Shown here: positions 8,901 through 16,624 of the stretch, in pieces
Position numbering within the stretch: position 1 is the first letter of the stretch
Layout of the letters: every line of letters starts with the position of its first letter
From: Silvimonas soli
GTDB lineage: Bacteria > Pseudomonadota > Gammaproteobacteria > Burkholderiales > Chitinibacteraceae
Direction: 5' to 3'
Length of the DNA: 64,000 nucleotides
Assembly (NCBI RefSeq): GCF_030035605.1
Contig: NZ_CP106736.1
Location: 992,001 to 1,056,000 of the forward strand
Position numbers and translations under genes: made by a program
Notes under the pieces: model-generated
The model's database searches: none
Seen by the model: only the letters and a program-made list of their open reading frames with translations
Told to the model about the DNA's origin: nothing

Positions 8901-11323
8901 ACACCGGCGCCACCGGGGCAGCAGCGGATATGTCGGCAAAGATTATCGGCAGCGGCAATCTGGCGATTAACGCGGGTGGCGGGGTGATATCACTCTCCAA
9001 CACCACCAACAACTATGAAGGTGAAACCTCAGTACAGAGTGGTACGTTGCGGCTCGAAGCCAATAACGCGCTGGGCAACACCAGCCAGTTGAACATTGCC
9101 AATGCGACGAGGACCAATCTGAACGGCAAAACCCAGACGATCGGCGCGCTGGATGGCGCGGCGGGTTCGATGCTGGACTTCAACGGCGGCGCGCTGAGCA
9201 TCCGCAACGGCGGTATCTCACAAGGGGCGTTGACCGGGGCGGGTGATCTGTTCGCGCTGGGCGGCACGCTGGATGTGCAAGGTGCCAACGCGGGCCTGAC
9301 TGCCCACACCCGGATTGCCAATGGCGCCACAGTGCAGCTGGATCACGTGCAAGGCCTGGGCAGCGGCAACATCAGCGACACCGGCACACTGCAATTGAAG
9401 GGCGCCACGGGAGATCTGGCCAATGTGCTGGATGGCACTGGCGCGGTAAATCTGGCCGATGCGGCCAATGTGACCCTGGTTGCCAACAACAGTGCTTTCT
9501 CCGGCCAGTTTGCAACTGCCGCGGGCACAGAGTTGACTGCTTCCAATGCCGCCAATCTGGGCACCGCCAGCGTGAACAACGGCGGTACGCTCAATCTGAA
9601 CGTGAATCAGGACTGGAATCTGGTCAACGCCGTTGATGGCGCTGGCACAGTGGTCAAGAATGGCGCAGCAACACTGTCGGTGAATACCGCACAGGCCTGG
9701 ACCGGCAATACCGAGGTCAACGCCGGGACGCTGTTTGTCGGCAGCACAGGCCAGCTGGCGAGTGCCAATGTCAACGTTGCGCCAAGCGCTGCGCTGGGTG
9801 GTTACGGCACAGTGAATGGATCGGTGAACAATCGAGGTGCCGTATTGGTCGGCAGTGCCGCGCAAGCCGGTGGCCCGCTCGGTGCGTTCAATATCGGTGG
9901 TGATCTACACAATGCCGGAACCGTCATGCTGGCCGGGGCCGATGGCCAGCCGGGCAACACGCTGAAAATTGCTGGTAACTACGCCGGTCAGCCGGGCAGC
10001 ATGCTGGTGTTCAACACGGTGCTGGGTGACGATAACTCGGCCACTGACCGCATGGAAGTCACCGGCAATACTTCGGGCAGCAGCCGTGTACAGGTGAGAA
10101 ACGCCAATGGTGCCGGTGCCCTGACCAGTCGCGGCATCGAACTGATTCAAGTCGATGGCCAGTCTGACGGACAGTTTGCGCTGCAAGGCCGGGCGGTGGC
10201 GGGCGCGTATGAGTACAAGCTTTACAAGGGCTCGACCGATATTGCTGATGGCAACTGGTATCTGCGCTCGCAAAAGGATCTGTCACTTGTCGATGAACCT
10301 GATCCGGAGATTGAACGTGGCCAGCCCGGCCATCCGGTCGTTACCGACCTGGGCGCGCCAGCCGTTGTCACACCTGTCTATCGCCCGGAACCCGGCGCAT
10401 ACCTGGCCAATCAATCCATGGTCAAAGGCTGGCAGATGCAAACCCTGCGTGATCGGGTCGGCGAATCGTACTTTGACCAGAATGCCGCAGAACCACGCGG
10501 CGCATGGGCTCGGGTCACGGGAGATCGTACCGACAGCACCGCTGGTCACGGCGAACTGAGCCAATCGGGTTCGCAGTATCTGCTTCAGGCAGGTGGCGAA
10601 TTCGCCCGCTGGGATAAGGATGACGGCCAGCGCGTGCACCTGGGTGCCATGATCAGTGCCGGTCATGGTTCCACCGACATAACAGCAGATGGCAACAACG
10701 CCAGGGCGCGCGGTGAAGTGAACGGTGTCAGCGTCGGGCTGTATGGCACCTGGTTTGACAATGCCGCTGAACACAAGGGCGCGTATGTCGACAGCTGGCT
10801 GCAATATGGCCGCTTCGACAACAAGGTCAGCGCCGATGCCTATGCCACCCAGTCGTACAAGTCGAATGCCTTGTCCGCCTCGGTGGAAGCAGGTTACGAC
10901 CTGCCCGTGCATGAACGTGATGGCAAGCAAGTGGTGGTGACGCCGCAAGCGCAAATGGTCTACACCAACTACCGCGCCGACAACGTGGTGGATGCCGCAG
11001 GCACCCGCATCAATGGGCAGAACGGTGGTCAGATTGATACCCGCGTGGGTGTACGGGTGTACCGCCGGCAAGCGGTGGACGATGGCAGCAATCGCGTACA
11101 GCCATTTGTTGAGGCCAACTGGCTACATGGCAATCATGCCGACAACGTGAGTTTTGATGGCCAGACCGTCGCCAGCGACACTCCGGCCAACCGTGGCGAG
11201 CTGAAAGCCGGTGCGGAAGCGCGGCTGGATCGCGACACCACTGCCTGGGTTCAGGGCCATGGCCAGTGGGCAGCGGGCTATACCAACTACGGTGCAATCG
11301 GTGGCGTTAAATATCGCTGGTAA
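5960..11323 (+). CDS. Large type Va autotransporter (ESPR signal, PATR-type passenger, beta-barrel)
   Basis: A 1787-residue secreted or surface protein. It opens with an extended signal peptide region (MNRFFRTIWNASRNAWVAVA), followed by a hydrophobic core (SVLAVGYGLVLALAGVDALA) at about residues 48-68. The passenger is a long Gly/Asn/Thr-rich beta-helix. Residues about 380-450 carry GNGNDTANL-like repeats. At least three passenger-associated transport repeats occur near residues 616-656, 995-1033 and 1225-1262, each ending in a pattern such as VDAGTLLLNN. A transporter domain begins near PRGAWARVTGDRTDS (about residue 1512) and ends in the aromatic C-terminus GGVKYRW expected of an outer-membrane barrel. 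GGGGAG lies about 9 bp before the ATG. No catalytic motif is seen in the passenger, so adhesion or biofilm is more likely than protease activity (inference). Confidence 0.93.
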   Translation: MNRFFRTIWNASRNAWVAVAENASAHGKPAKQQTVGEHVNLPRSVLAVGYGLVLALAGVDALAVATIELSEDDTKTILGGYKDQAKAGGAAPDATQVVENYLFTGGILDVTGGYYRATGKFTVAEGQYGKITGGSGTGLPSYFPTLPALDVAPSKSGAMFLLYDPREPGGQLVLEKNATLEIAFNYEGRNYVAVTNNGNYDYNYTPVVFGENSHIKLTGGTFRYDPYRHDTDVKLSNFIFNGGWLSTRGGDDIITADEDNQAIGKIEMGMGSDTFIVPEGISITALRVNGQPVSEVRMYEFADTQDKGTGGLTGSMGEGTGQNPSDTVQISRNASSTDIVYNFGYYNDFMTVADGAQLIGGKVSMGNGPDTFTATAATLNGVSIKLDDGDDTLNLTGTTLQGGVAIDLGNGNDTANLRDMSLNLANASSMLLGAGNDTANLTNVSIFGSTTTDSITFGAGTDTLNLTRVNVDQASIGMTSGANVVNVLADVSGGTTVVTDSLNFTSTDKLSTLRIQDSATLALDDANVGFAGKVQVNTGGTLAGNGAVTSTNGVALNGTLQVGDGATDGTLSVTDSVRIDANDGALITGSGTLSSSGITLNGSVDAKVEADRALVYNDGLAGTGSLHKAGSGTLALGAANSYSGGSNVDAGTLLLNNQDAAGIGAVALASATTVQLAFSGTDGNYDATFANDLTGTGDVVVSGHDISITGDNSAFAGQWQIGNAASMQVSVDQQNLGTAAIALDGTLNVAPASGGFTVDNTLTGQGTVIANMGAADQAFNFGANTGSAFTGTLDMGRGTLALQGDNTSALTHATLLVDNGSVVTVGDGEQAIGGLAFNGGTTVFNATVPDATIAQSTISTAHLDATGAGNVRITIPAPYVPSPVDTPNTANLLQQDDGEIGVQLVKAAAVEGYGGALSLQDQHGATVGSTTVLDITQQGETVAQGTYGYRLTTEPGDGLYVNYGLTQLDLQQDQTLTLAQNTGATGAAADMSAKIIGSGNLAINAGGGVISLSNTTNNYEGETSVQSGTLRLEANNALGNTSQLNIANATRTNLNGKTQTIGALDGAAGSMLDFNGGALSIRNGGISQGALTGAGDLFALGGTLDVQGANAGLTAHTRIANGATVQLDHVQGLGSGNISDTGTLQLKGATGDLANVLDGTGAVNLADAANVTLVANNSAFSGQFATAAGTELTASNAANLGTASVNNGGTLNLNVNQDWNLVNAVDGAGTVVKNGAATLSVNTAQAWTGNTEVNAGTLFVGSTGQLASANVNVAPSAALGGYGTVNGSVNNRGAVLVGSAAQAGGPLGAFNIGGDLHNAGTVMLAGADGQPGNTLKIAGNYAGQPGSMLVFNTVLGDDNSATDRMEVTGNTSGSSRVQVRNANGAGALTSRGIELIQVDGQSDGQFALQGRAVAGAYEYKLYKGSTDIADGNWYLRSQKDLSLVDEPDPEIERGQPGHPVVTDLGAPAVVTPVYRPEPGAYLANQSMVKGWQMQTLRDRVGESYFDQNAAEPRGAWARVTGDRTDSTAGHGELSQSGSQYLLQAGGEFARWDKDDGQRVHLGAMISAGHGSTDITADGNNARARGEVNGVSVGLYGTWFDNAAEHKGAYVDSWLQYGRFDNKVSADAYATQSYKSNALSASVEAGYDLPVHERDGKQVVVTPQAQMVYTNYRADNVVDAAGTRINGQNGGQIDTRVGVRVYRRQAVDDGSNRVQPFVEANWLHGNHADNVSFDGQTVASDTPANRGELKAGAEARLDRDTTAWVQGHGQWAAGYTNYGAIGGVKYRW

Positions 11324-11376
11324 GCAAGGGGCGATCACGGCGGGCAGACAGGGTGCGCCTCTGTGATCATCAAGTT

Positions 11377-11413
11377 AAAGGGCTTATGCGCATCACGCAT
11401 AAGCCCTTTTTTT
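11377..11413 (+). terminator. Intrinsic terminator of the autotransporter
   Basis: A 14-bp perfect stem (11377-11390 with 11396-11409), a 5-nt loop CATCA, and a run of seven T. It lies between the convergent autotransporter and trhP genes and works best on the plus strand, because the minus-strand side lacks a long T tract. Confidence 0.93.
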
Positions 11414-11436
11414 GTGCAGCGTACAGTGCTGACACG

Positions 11437-12789
11437 TCAGAGCAGACGGGCAATCAGCGCTTTGTCAAAGCGGGCCTCAAGTGGGATGGCAATCTGCACG
11501 CCATTCCCGGCTGCGACCGTCACCGGTTCGTTTTCCTTGCCGCGCATCTGCTGCAATTCGATCACCACATTGCCGCTGGGGTGAATGATTTCCAGTTGGT
11601 CACCGACTTCAAAATGGTTTTTGACTTCGATGTCCGCCCAGCCATCCTGAATACGCGTGACTGCGCCGACAAACTGGCTGCGTTTTGATTCGGAATGACC
11701 CTTGAGATAATTCTGCGTGTCATGACTTTGGTGGCGTTGCAAAAAACCATCGGTATAGCCACGGTTGGCAAGGCCTTCCAGATCGGCCAACAAGGCCGGG
11801 TTGAAGGGGCGCCCCGCCACTGCGTCATCAATCGCCTGCCGGTAGACCTGCGCCGTGCGGGCCACGTAATACAGGCTCTTGGTGCGCCCTTCCACCTTGA
11901 GCGAATCCACGCCAATCTGCGTCAGCCGCTCGATGTGCTGCACCGCGCGCAGATCCCGAGAATTCATGATGTAAGTACCGTGTTCGTCTTCCATGATCGG
12001 CATGTGTTCGCCCGGGCGATTGGCTTCTTCGATCAGATACACCTTGTCTGCGGCCGGGTGACGCGGCACATCGCCACAAGCGGAGAAATTCTGCTGCGCA
12101 TCGGTCAGTGCCTGATTGAAGTCGAACCCAATCAATTGCGCATCGCCCGCGTCATCTTGAGCAGTGTCGTGGACTTTGTAATCCCAGCGGCAGGCATTGG
12201 TACAGGTGCCCTGGTTGGGATCACGATGATTGAAATAGCCCGACAACAAACAGCGGCCGGAATATGCAACGCACAGCGCGCCGTGCACGAATACTTCCAG
12301 TTCCATATCCGGGCATTGCTGGCGGATTTCGGCGATCTCATCCAGGCCCAGTTCACGCGACAGAATGATCCGGCTCAGGCCCATGGATTGCCAGAACTTC
12401 ACGCCAGCGTAGTTCACGGTATTAGCCTGTACCGACAGGTGAATCGGCATATCCGGCCATTTTTCGCGCACCAGCATGATCAAACCGGGGTCAGCCATGA
12501 TCAGGGCGTCGGGCTGCATGGCAATCACCGGCTCCATGTCAGCCAGATAGGTTTTAACCTTGGCGTTGTGCGGCAAGATATTGGACGCCACAAACAGTTT
12601 CTTGCCGCGCGCATGCGCTTCTTCAATGCCTTGCTGCAGTTGTTCCAGACGGAACTCGTTATTGCGGGCACGCAGGCTGTAGCGTGGCTGACCGGCATAA
12701 ACCGCATCGGCGCCAAAATCATAGGCAGCGCGCATTTTGTCGAGTGTGCCGGCAGGCAAAAGCAATTCAGGGGCTTTGAGCAGCGTCAT
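11437..12789 (-). CDS. trhP: U32-family tRNA U34 hydroxylation protein TrhP (YegQ)
   Basis: A close match in layout to E. coli YegQ/TrhP. It shows PELLLPAGTLDKMRAAYDFG at the N-terminus, then DAVYAGQPRYSLRARNNEF, DALIMADPGLIMLVRE, IHLSVQANTVNYAGVKFW and the U32 signature ELEVFVHGALCVAYSGRC. It continues with DPNQGTCTNACRWDYKV, whose cysteines are thought to hold an iron-sulfur cluster. Family knowledge: TrhP makes 5-hydroxyuridine at tRNA position 34 using prephenate. Length is 450 residues from MTLLKAPELL at 12789; the frame extends 11 codons further upstream, but those residues have no counterpart in YegQ. It is divergent from proC across a 0.9-kb repeat-bearing gap. Confidence 0.93.
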   Translation of the reverse strand: MTLLKAPELLLPAGTLDKMRAAYDFGADAVYAGQPRYSLRARNNEFRLEQLQQGIEEAHARGKKLFVASNILPHNAKVKTYLADMEPVIAMQPDALIMADPGLIMLVREKWPDMPIHLSVQANTVNYAGVKFWQSMGLSRIILSRELGLDEIAEIRQQCPDMELEVFVHGALCVAYSGRCLLSGYFNHRDPNQGTCTNACRWDYKVHDTAQDDAGDAQLIGFDFNQALTDAQQNFSACGDVPRHPAADKVYLIEEANRPGEHMPIMEDEHGTYIMNSRDLRAVQHIERLTQIGVDSLKVEGRTKSLYYVARTAQVYRQAIDDAVAGRPFNPALLADLEGLANRGYTDGFLQRHQSHDTQNYLKGHSESKRSQFVGAVTRIQDGWADIEVKNHFEVGDQLEIIHPSGNVVIELQQMRGKENEPVTVAAGNGVQIAIPLEARFDKALIARLL

Positions 12790-12922
12790 GTGAGCAATCC
12801 AGAAATGGCAACGGCCCGCCAATGGGGCCGTGAAAGTATCTGGCGGATTATAACGCGAGCATTCCGCTGCCCTGATTTTAGGCAGCTGGTAAAAGTGCCA
12901 ATAAAACAGCTATTTGATCAAC

Positions 12923-12969
12923 CTATCCACAGGCCATGCACAAGGTTGTGCTGCTGTTTGCGGGGAAAA
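12923..12969 (+). repeat. DnaA-box-bounded element, copy 1
   Basis: Starts CTATCCACAGGCC, has the central palindrome GCACAAGGTTGTGC and ends GCGGGGAAAA. 47 bp. Confidence 0.65.
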
Positions 12970-13075
12970 CCCACAGCATCGCAGCCTTGCCGGAAAGCTC
13001 ATTCTTGCATTGGACATTTTGCCTAAATAACAGGCAGCAGGCATAAAGGCCATGCAGGACAAACACTTGCGGCAT

Positions 13076-13121
13076 TTATCCACAGGGAGCGCACAGCCTT
13101 GTGCCCCAACCATGTGGAAAG
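13076..13121 (+). repeat. DnaA-box-bounded element, copy 2 (perfect TTATCCACA)
   Basis: Starts TTATCCACAGGG, centre GCACAGCCTTGTGC, ends GTGGAAAG. 46 bp. The only copy whose left edge is an exact DnaA consensus nonamer. Confidence 0.65.
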
Positions 13122-13187
13122 CCACTGGCGATTGCCCGTTTTTTTGGCAGCCCGATAATTACCTTGCGGCTCAAGGTGTTGTGCTGC

Positions 13188-13234
13188 TTGTCCACAGCTG
13201 ACCAACAAGGTTGTTACGCTCTGGCCGTGGATAA
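13188..13234 (+). repeat. DnaA-box-bounded element, copy 3
   Basis: Starts TTGTCCACAGC, centre AACAAGGTTGTT, ends CGTGGATAA. 47 bp. Both edges are within one or two bases of a DnaA box, in inverted orientation. Confidence 0.65.
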
Positions 13235-13393
13235 CTGCGGGGCAGGCCTTTTTCGCAGTGACTTACCAGAGCGTGTTTGCCCGCAAAATACCCTTGCCGC
13301 GCCTCCCACAGATGCAAAATCCGCTTCAATCCAATCATTGCCCAAAAAACAGGCGGTGCGAAAATACTGCTTGTGATCAAACACCTGGACAGC

Positions 13394-13439
13394 TTGTCCA
13401 CAGGCCACACACAGTTCGCGGCGTTCCGGGCGGGGATAA
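13394..13439 (+). repeat. DnaA-box-bounded element, copy 4
   Basis: Starts TTGTCCACAGGCC and ends GGGGATAA. 46 bp. The centre has diverged (CACACAGTTCGCGG), making this the least symmetric copy. Confidence 0.55.
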
Positions 13440-13553
13440 ACCTGGCACGAACCCACAGGCAGTCACCGCAGTTCGAGCCAGACGTACGCAAAGGCGATTG
13501 AACAAAAGAAAGGCGGCCAGCTAAATCCTTTGTAAAACAGCGCGCTAAACGGG

Positions 13554-13600
13554 TTGTCCACATGCCGCTCACAAGTTTGTGCAACTGAAAGTGGGGAGAA
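13554..13600 (+). repeat. DnaA-box-bounded element, copy 5
   Basis: Starts TTGTCCACATGCC, centre TCACAAGTTTGTGC, ends GTGGGGAGAA. 47 bp. It lies about 110 bp before proC. Confidence 0.6.
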
Positions 13601-13713
13601 GTCGCGACCAATGCTTTTGCCCGCTCGCCATCCCGGAAAATGCTGATGTCTTTAACCGGCATGGCGATTAACATAGCCGCTTGCAACGAACCGCATACGA
13701 GGCAGCTTTCACC

Positions 13714-14514
13714 ATGAATATCGGATTTATCGGCACCGGCAATATGGCTGGTGCAATGGTTGCAGGTCTGAAGCACACCCACCCGGATTGGCATGTCCAT
13801 GGTTACAACCGCAGCCAGGAAAAGCTGCTGGATCTGCAAAATCGCTACGGACTGGAACCAGCGGATTCACTGCCCGAGCTAGCGGCTGTGAGCGATTACC
13901 TGATCGTGGCGGTCAAGCCGCAGGGTTACGACGCCATGCTGGCCCAGTTACGCCCGCTGCTGCTGCCACGGCATGTGGTGGTGACGGTAGCCGTGGGTTA
14001 TGGCATTGAACGGGTCCAGCGCAACGCTGGCGAGCACGTCAAAGTGGTACGCAGCATGCCCAATACCCCGGCGCAGATTGGTGCGGGCATGAGCGCGTTG
14101 TGCGCCTCTGACAATGTTAGCGAGGCCGAACGCGCGGTGGCCAAAAGCATCTTCGAAAGCTTTGGCCGCGCCGTGTTTATCGACGAGAGCCAGTTCGATA
14201 TTTTCTCGGCGGTCGCCGGATCGTTACCGGCCTACGTGTGCGTGATCATCGAAGCACTGGCCGACGCCGCCGTGCAACATGGCATGCCGCGCCAGCAAGC
14301 ATACGGAGTGATTAGCCAGGCAGTGATGGGTTCCGCGCAACTGGTGCGCGACAGCGGGCGTCATCCAGCCGAACTGAAAGACCAGGTTTGTTCGCCCGGC
14401 GGCACCACCATCGCCGCCATTGCCGCGCTGGAAGCAGGTGGCTTGCGCAGTACGCTGATTGAGGCAGTCGGTGCCTGTGTCGTGCGGACCAAAGAGTTGT
14501 CCGGGCAGAAGTAG
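13714..14514 (+). CDS. proC: Pyrroline-5-carboxylate reductase
   Basis: 266 residues from the ATG at 13714 (MNIGFIGTGNMAGAMVAGL); a TTG 11 codons upstream extends the frame but GAGG before 13714 and the family N-terminus favour the ATG. The dinucleotide-binding GxGxMA turn (GTGNMAGAM) is at residues 7-15. VKVVRSMPNTPAQIGAGMSA and the C-terminal signature DQVCSPGGTTIAAIAALEAG are diagnostic of ProC. It performs the last step of proline synthesis, reducing pyrroline-5-carboxylate with NAD(P)H. The usual neighbour yggS is absent; the gene is divergent from trhP and convergent with dxs. Confidence 0.96.
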   Translation: MNIGFIGTGNMAGAMVAGLKHTHPDWHVHGYNRSQEKLLDLQNRYGLEPADSLPELAAVSDYLIVAVKPQGYDAMLAQLRPLLLPRHVVVTVAVGYGIERVQRNAGEHVKVVRSMPNTPAQIGAGMSALCASDNVSEAERAVAKSIFESFGRAVFIDESQFDIFSAVAGSLPAYVCVIIEALADAAVQHGMPRQQAYGVISQAVMGSAQLVRDSGRHPAELKDQVCSPGGTTIAAIAALEAGGLRSTLIEAVGACVVRTKELSGQK

Positions 14515-14601
14515 ACCCAGGTTTTAAACGTAGTCCGGATGAGGCGTGCCCCTTGCGGGTACTCCCACAAAGCCCCTGGATATCACATATGACCGTTGCA
14601 G

Positions 14602-14704
14602 CGGGACGGCGGGATTCCGGGATCGCAATGCCGCTATAGGCCACTTACACTTGCATTTGCTTGTGTCGCTCCCCGGATTCTCGCTAACGCTTCATCCGGG
14701 CTAC
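14602..14704 (-). repeat. REPIN/BIME-like inverted repeat, copy A
   Basis: The right part, 14671-14704, carries CCCCGGATT...ATCCGGGCTAC. The left arm (14602-14621) is a degenerate inverted copy. Read on the minus strand, the interior (AGCGAC...GCAA.TGCAA.TGT.AGTGGC...GCATTGC) matches the interior of the element at 26160-26268, so the two are copies of one dispersed element in opposite orientation. Confidence 0.7.
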
Positions 14705-14718
14705 GAAATAGCTCCCAT

Positions 14719-14749
14719 AAAAAAACGCCAGCATCACTGGCGTTTTTTT
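14719..14749. terminator. Bidirectional terminator between proC and dxs
   Basis: AAAAAAACGCCAG, loop CATCA, CTGGCGTTTTTTT. T tracts are present on both strands, which suits the convergent genes proC (plus) and dxs (minus). Confidence 0.93.
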
Positions 14750-14770
14750 ATTGCGCAAACCCAAACCGGG

Positions 14771-16612
14771 TTATCCCAACTTATTGCGAATCGCCGCTTC
14801 AATCCCGGCTGCATCCAGCCCGCAATCAGCCAGCAACTGGTTCTGCTCGCCATGTTCGACGTAGGCGTCCGGCAAGCCCAGTACCAGCGTGTTGATCACC
14901 ACCGCTTGCGCCGACAGACTTTCCAGCACGGCACTGCCCGCGCCGCCCATGATGGCGTTGTCTTCTACCGTCACCAGCAGGTCATGCGTCGCGGCCAGTT
15001 CGGCGATCAGCGCATCGTCCAGCGGCTTCACAAAGCGCATGTTGGCGACGGTGGCGTTGAGCGCTTCACCCGCCTGCAGCGCAGCACCGAGACGCGTACC
15101 AAATGCCAGGATGGCAATCTTTTCACCACGGCGACGCACTTCGCCTTTACCCCACGGCAACACGGTCATTTCAGTTTCAACCGCCACGCCCATGCCGGAA
15201 CCGCGCGGATAACGTACCGCAGTCGGGCCGTCGTGCAGGAACGCGGTGTACAGCATCTGGCGACATTCGTTTTCGTCACCCGGCGCCAGAATCGCCATAT
15301 TGGGAATGCAACGCAGGAACGAATAATCGAACGAACCCGCATGCGTTGGACCATCGGCGCCCACCAGGCCAGCGCGGTCAATGGCAAACACCACCGGCAG
15401 GTTCTGTAGCGCGACGTCGTGAATGAGTTGATCGTAGGCCCGTTGCAGGAAGGTGGAATAAATCGCCACCACCGGCTTCATGCCTTCACAGGCCATACCA
15501 CCGGCAAAGGTCACGGCATGTTGTTCGGCGATACCGACATCAAAATAGCGGGTGGGATATTGCTCGGCAAAACGCACCAAGCCAGAACCTTCGCGCATCG
15601 CCGGGGTAATACCTACCAGACGCTCGTCTTTGGCAGCCATATCGCACAGCCAGTCGCCGAAGATTTTGGTAAATGTCGGCTTGGCCGCAGCTTTACCCTG
15701 CATGCCGTCTTCTGGCGTGAACGGCGTCACGGCGTGGTATTTGACCGGATCGGCCACGGCCAGTTTGTAGCCCTGCCCTTTCTTGGTCACCACATGCAGA
15801 AACTGCGGACCAGACAATTTTTTGATATTGGATAACGTGGCAACCAGCGTATCCATATCGTGGCCATCAATCGGGCCGATGTAGTTAAAACCGAATTCTT
15901 CAAACAACAGGCCGGGCGTAAACAGTCCCTTCAATTGTTCTTCGCTGCGTTTGGCCAGCTCACGTAGCGGCGGCACTTTATCCAGCATGCGGCCAGAGAC
16001 ATTGCGAAAGCCGTTGTAAAACTTACCCGACAACATGCGCGCCAGATAGTTGTTGAGCGCGCCGACATTGGGCGAGATCGACATTTCGTTGTCGTTGAGG
16101 ATCACCAGCAGGTCCACATCACGATCGCCCGCATTGTTCAGTGCCTCGAACGCCATACCGGCGGTCATCGAGCCGTCACCAATAATCGCAATGGCTTTCC
16201 GATTTTCGCCCTTGAGCTTGGCCGCTTCAGCAAACCCCAGTGCCGCGCCGATGCTGGTACTGGAATGACCCACGCCAAAGGTGTCGTATTCGCTTTCTTC
16301 GCGCTTGGGAAAGCCCGCCAGACCATGTTGCTGGCGCATGGTGGACATGCGCTCTTTGCGGCCCGTGAGCACCTTGTGCGGATAACTCTGGTGACCCACA
16401 TCCCAGACGATGCGGTCTTCTGGCGTGTTGAACACGTAATGCAGCGCGATGGTCAGCTCAACTGCACCCAGATTGGATGCAAAGTGGCCGCCGGTGCTGC
16501 TGATCGAATCCAGCAAAAACTGGCGCAGTTCGGTAGCAACCTGTGGCAGTTCACTTTTGTCGAGTTGGCGCAGATCGCCAGGCAAATTGATTTGGTCGAG
16601 CAATGTGGTCAT
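14771..16612 (-). CDS. dxs: 1-deoxy-D-xylulose-5-phosphate synthase
   Basis: 613 residues, the normal length. The thiamine diphosphate motif appears as GDGSMTAGMAFEALNNAG (about residues 145-165), and the transketolase-like pyrimidine domain shows DRAGLVGADGPTHAGSFDYS. VWDVGHQSYPHKVLTGR near residue 70 carries the conserved active-site His. Dxs condenses pyruvate and glyceraldehyde-3-phosphate, the first step of the MEP isoprenoid pathway, and feeds thiamine and pyridoxal synthesis. It starts 12 bp after the end of ispA and forms the xseB-ispA-dxs operon. Confidence 0.97.
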   Translation of the reverse strand: MTTLLDQINLPGDLRQLDKSELPQVATELRQFLLDSISSTGGHFASNLGAVELTIALHYVFNTPEDRIVWDVGHQSYPHKVLTGRKERMSTMRQQHGLAGFPKREESEYDTFGVGHSSTSIGAALGFAEAAKLKGENRKAIAIIGDGSMTAGMAFEALNNAGDRDVDLLVILNDNEMSISPNVGALNNYLARMLSGKFYNGFRNVSGRMLDKVPPLRELAKRSEEQLKGLFTPGLLFEEFGFNYIGPIDGHDMDTLVATLSNIKKLSGPQFLHVVTKKGQGYKLAVADPVKYHAVTPFTPEDGMQGKAAAKPTFTKIFGDWLCDMAAKDERLVGITPAMREGSGLVRFAEQYPTRYFDVGIAEQHAVTFAGGMACEGMKPVVAIYSTFLQRAYDQLIHDVALQNLPVVFAIDRAGLVGADGPTHAGSFDYSFLRCIPNMAILAPGDENECRQMLYTAFLHDGPTAVRYPRGSGMGVAVETEMTVLPWGKGEVRRRGEKIAILAFGTRLGAALQAGEALNATVANMRFVKPLDDALIAELAATHDLLVTVEDNAIMGGAGSAVLESLSAQAVVINTLVLGLPDAYVEHGEQNQLLADCGLDAAGIEAAIRNKLG

Positions 16613-16624
16613 GACTTTATTCTT

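Larger units (their letters stand above)
12923..13600. repeat. Cluster of five DnaA-box-bounded palindromic elements
   Basis: Five copies start at 12923, 13076, 13188, 13394 and 13554, each 46-47 bp, separated by about 65-160 bp. Each begins YTRTCCACA (copy 2 is a perfect DnaA box), has a central CACAAnnTTGTG-like palindrome, and ends near GTGGnnAA, the reverse complement of the start. The whole unit is thus roughly symmetric. Similarity continues to the left: copies 1 and 5 share AAAACAGC exactly 13 bp before the nonamer, and copies 3 and 4 share TCAA and GCTTGTCCACAG at equal spacing. I know of no named element of this form. Confidence 0.72.
12790..13713. other. 924-bp noncoding gap between trhP and proC
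   Basis: This gap separates two divergent genes and must contain both promoters. Its main content is five related 46-47 bp elements listed separately (12923-13600). A hairpin with GCTGCC/GGCAGC arms lies at 12866-12886. Short reading frames across it, mainly on the minus strand, translate the repeats into similar Cys-rich strings and have no coding character, so I regard the region as noncoding. Confidence 0.7.

Noticed and set aside
11695..13026. 443-codon plus-strand frame opposite trhP
   Set aside because: Shadow of the trhP coding strand; trhP is a certain gene and this frame has no family features.
12923..13600. CRISPR array
   Set aside because: Copies are degenerate, spacing varies from about 110 to 205 bp, and no cas gene is present.
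12790..13713. Chromosomal replication origin
   Set aside because: DnaA-like boxes are present, but dnaA, dnaN, rpmH-rnpA, gidA or parAB are not nearby and no clear AT-rich unwinding element is seen.
13171..13839. 222-codon minus-strand frame over the five-copy repeat cluster
   Set aside because: Its similar Cys-rich strings follow from translating the DNA repeat in different frames, it overlaps the start of proC, and it lacks a ribosome site.
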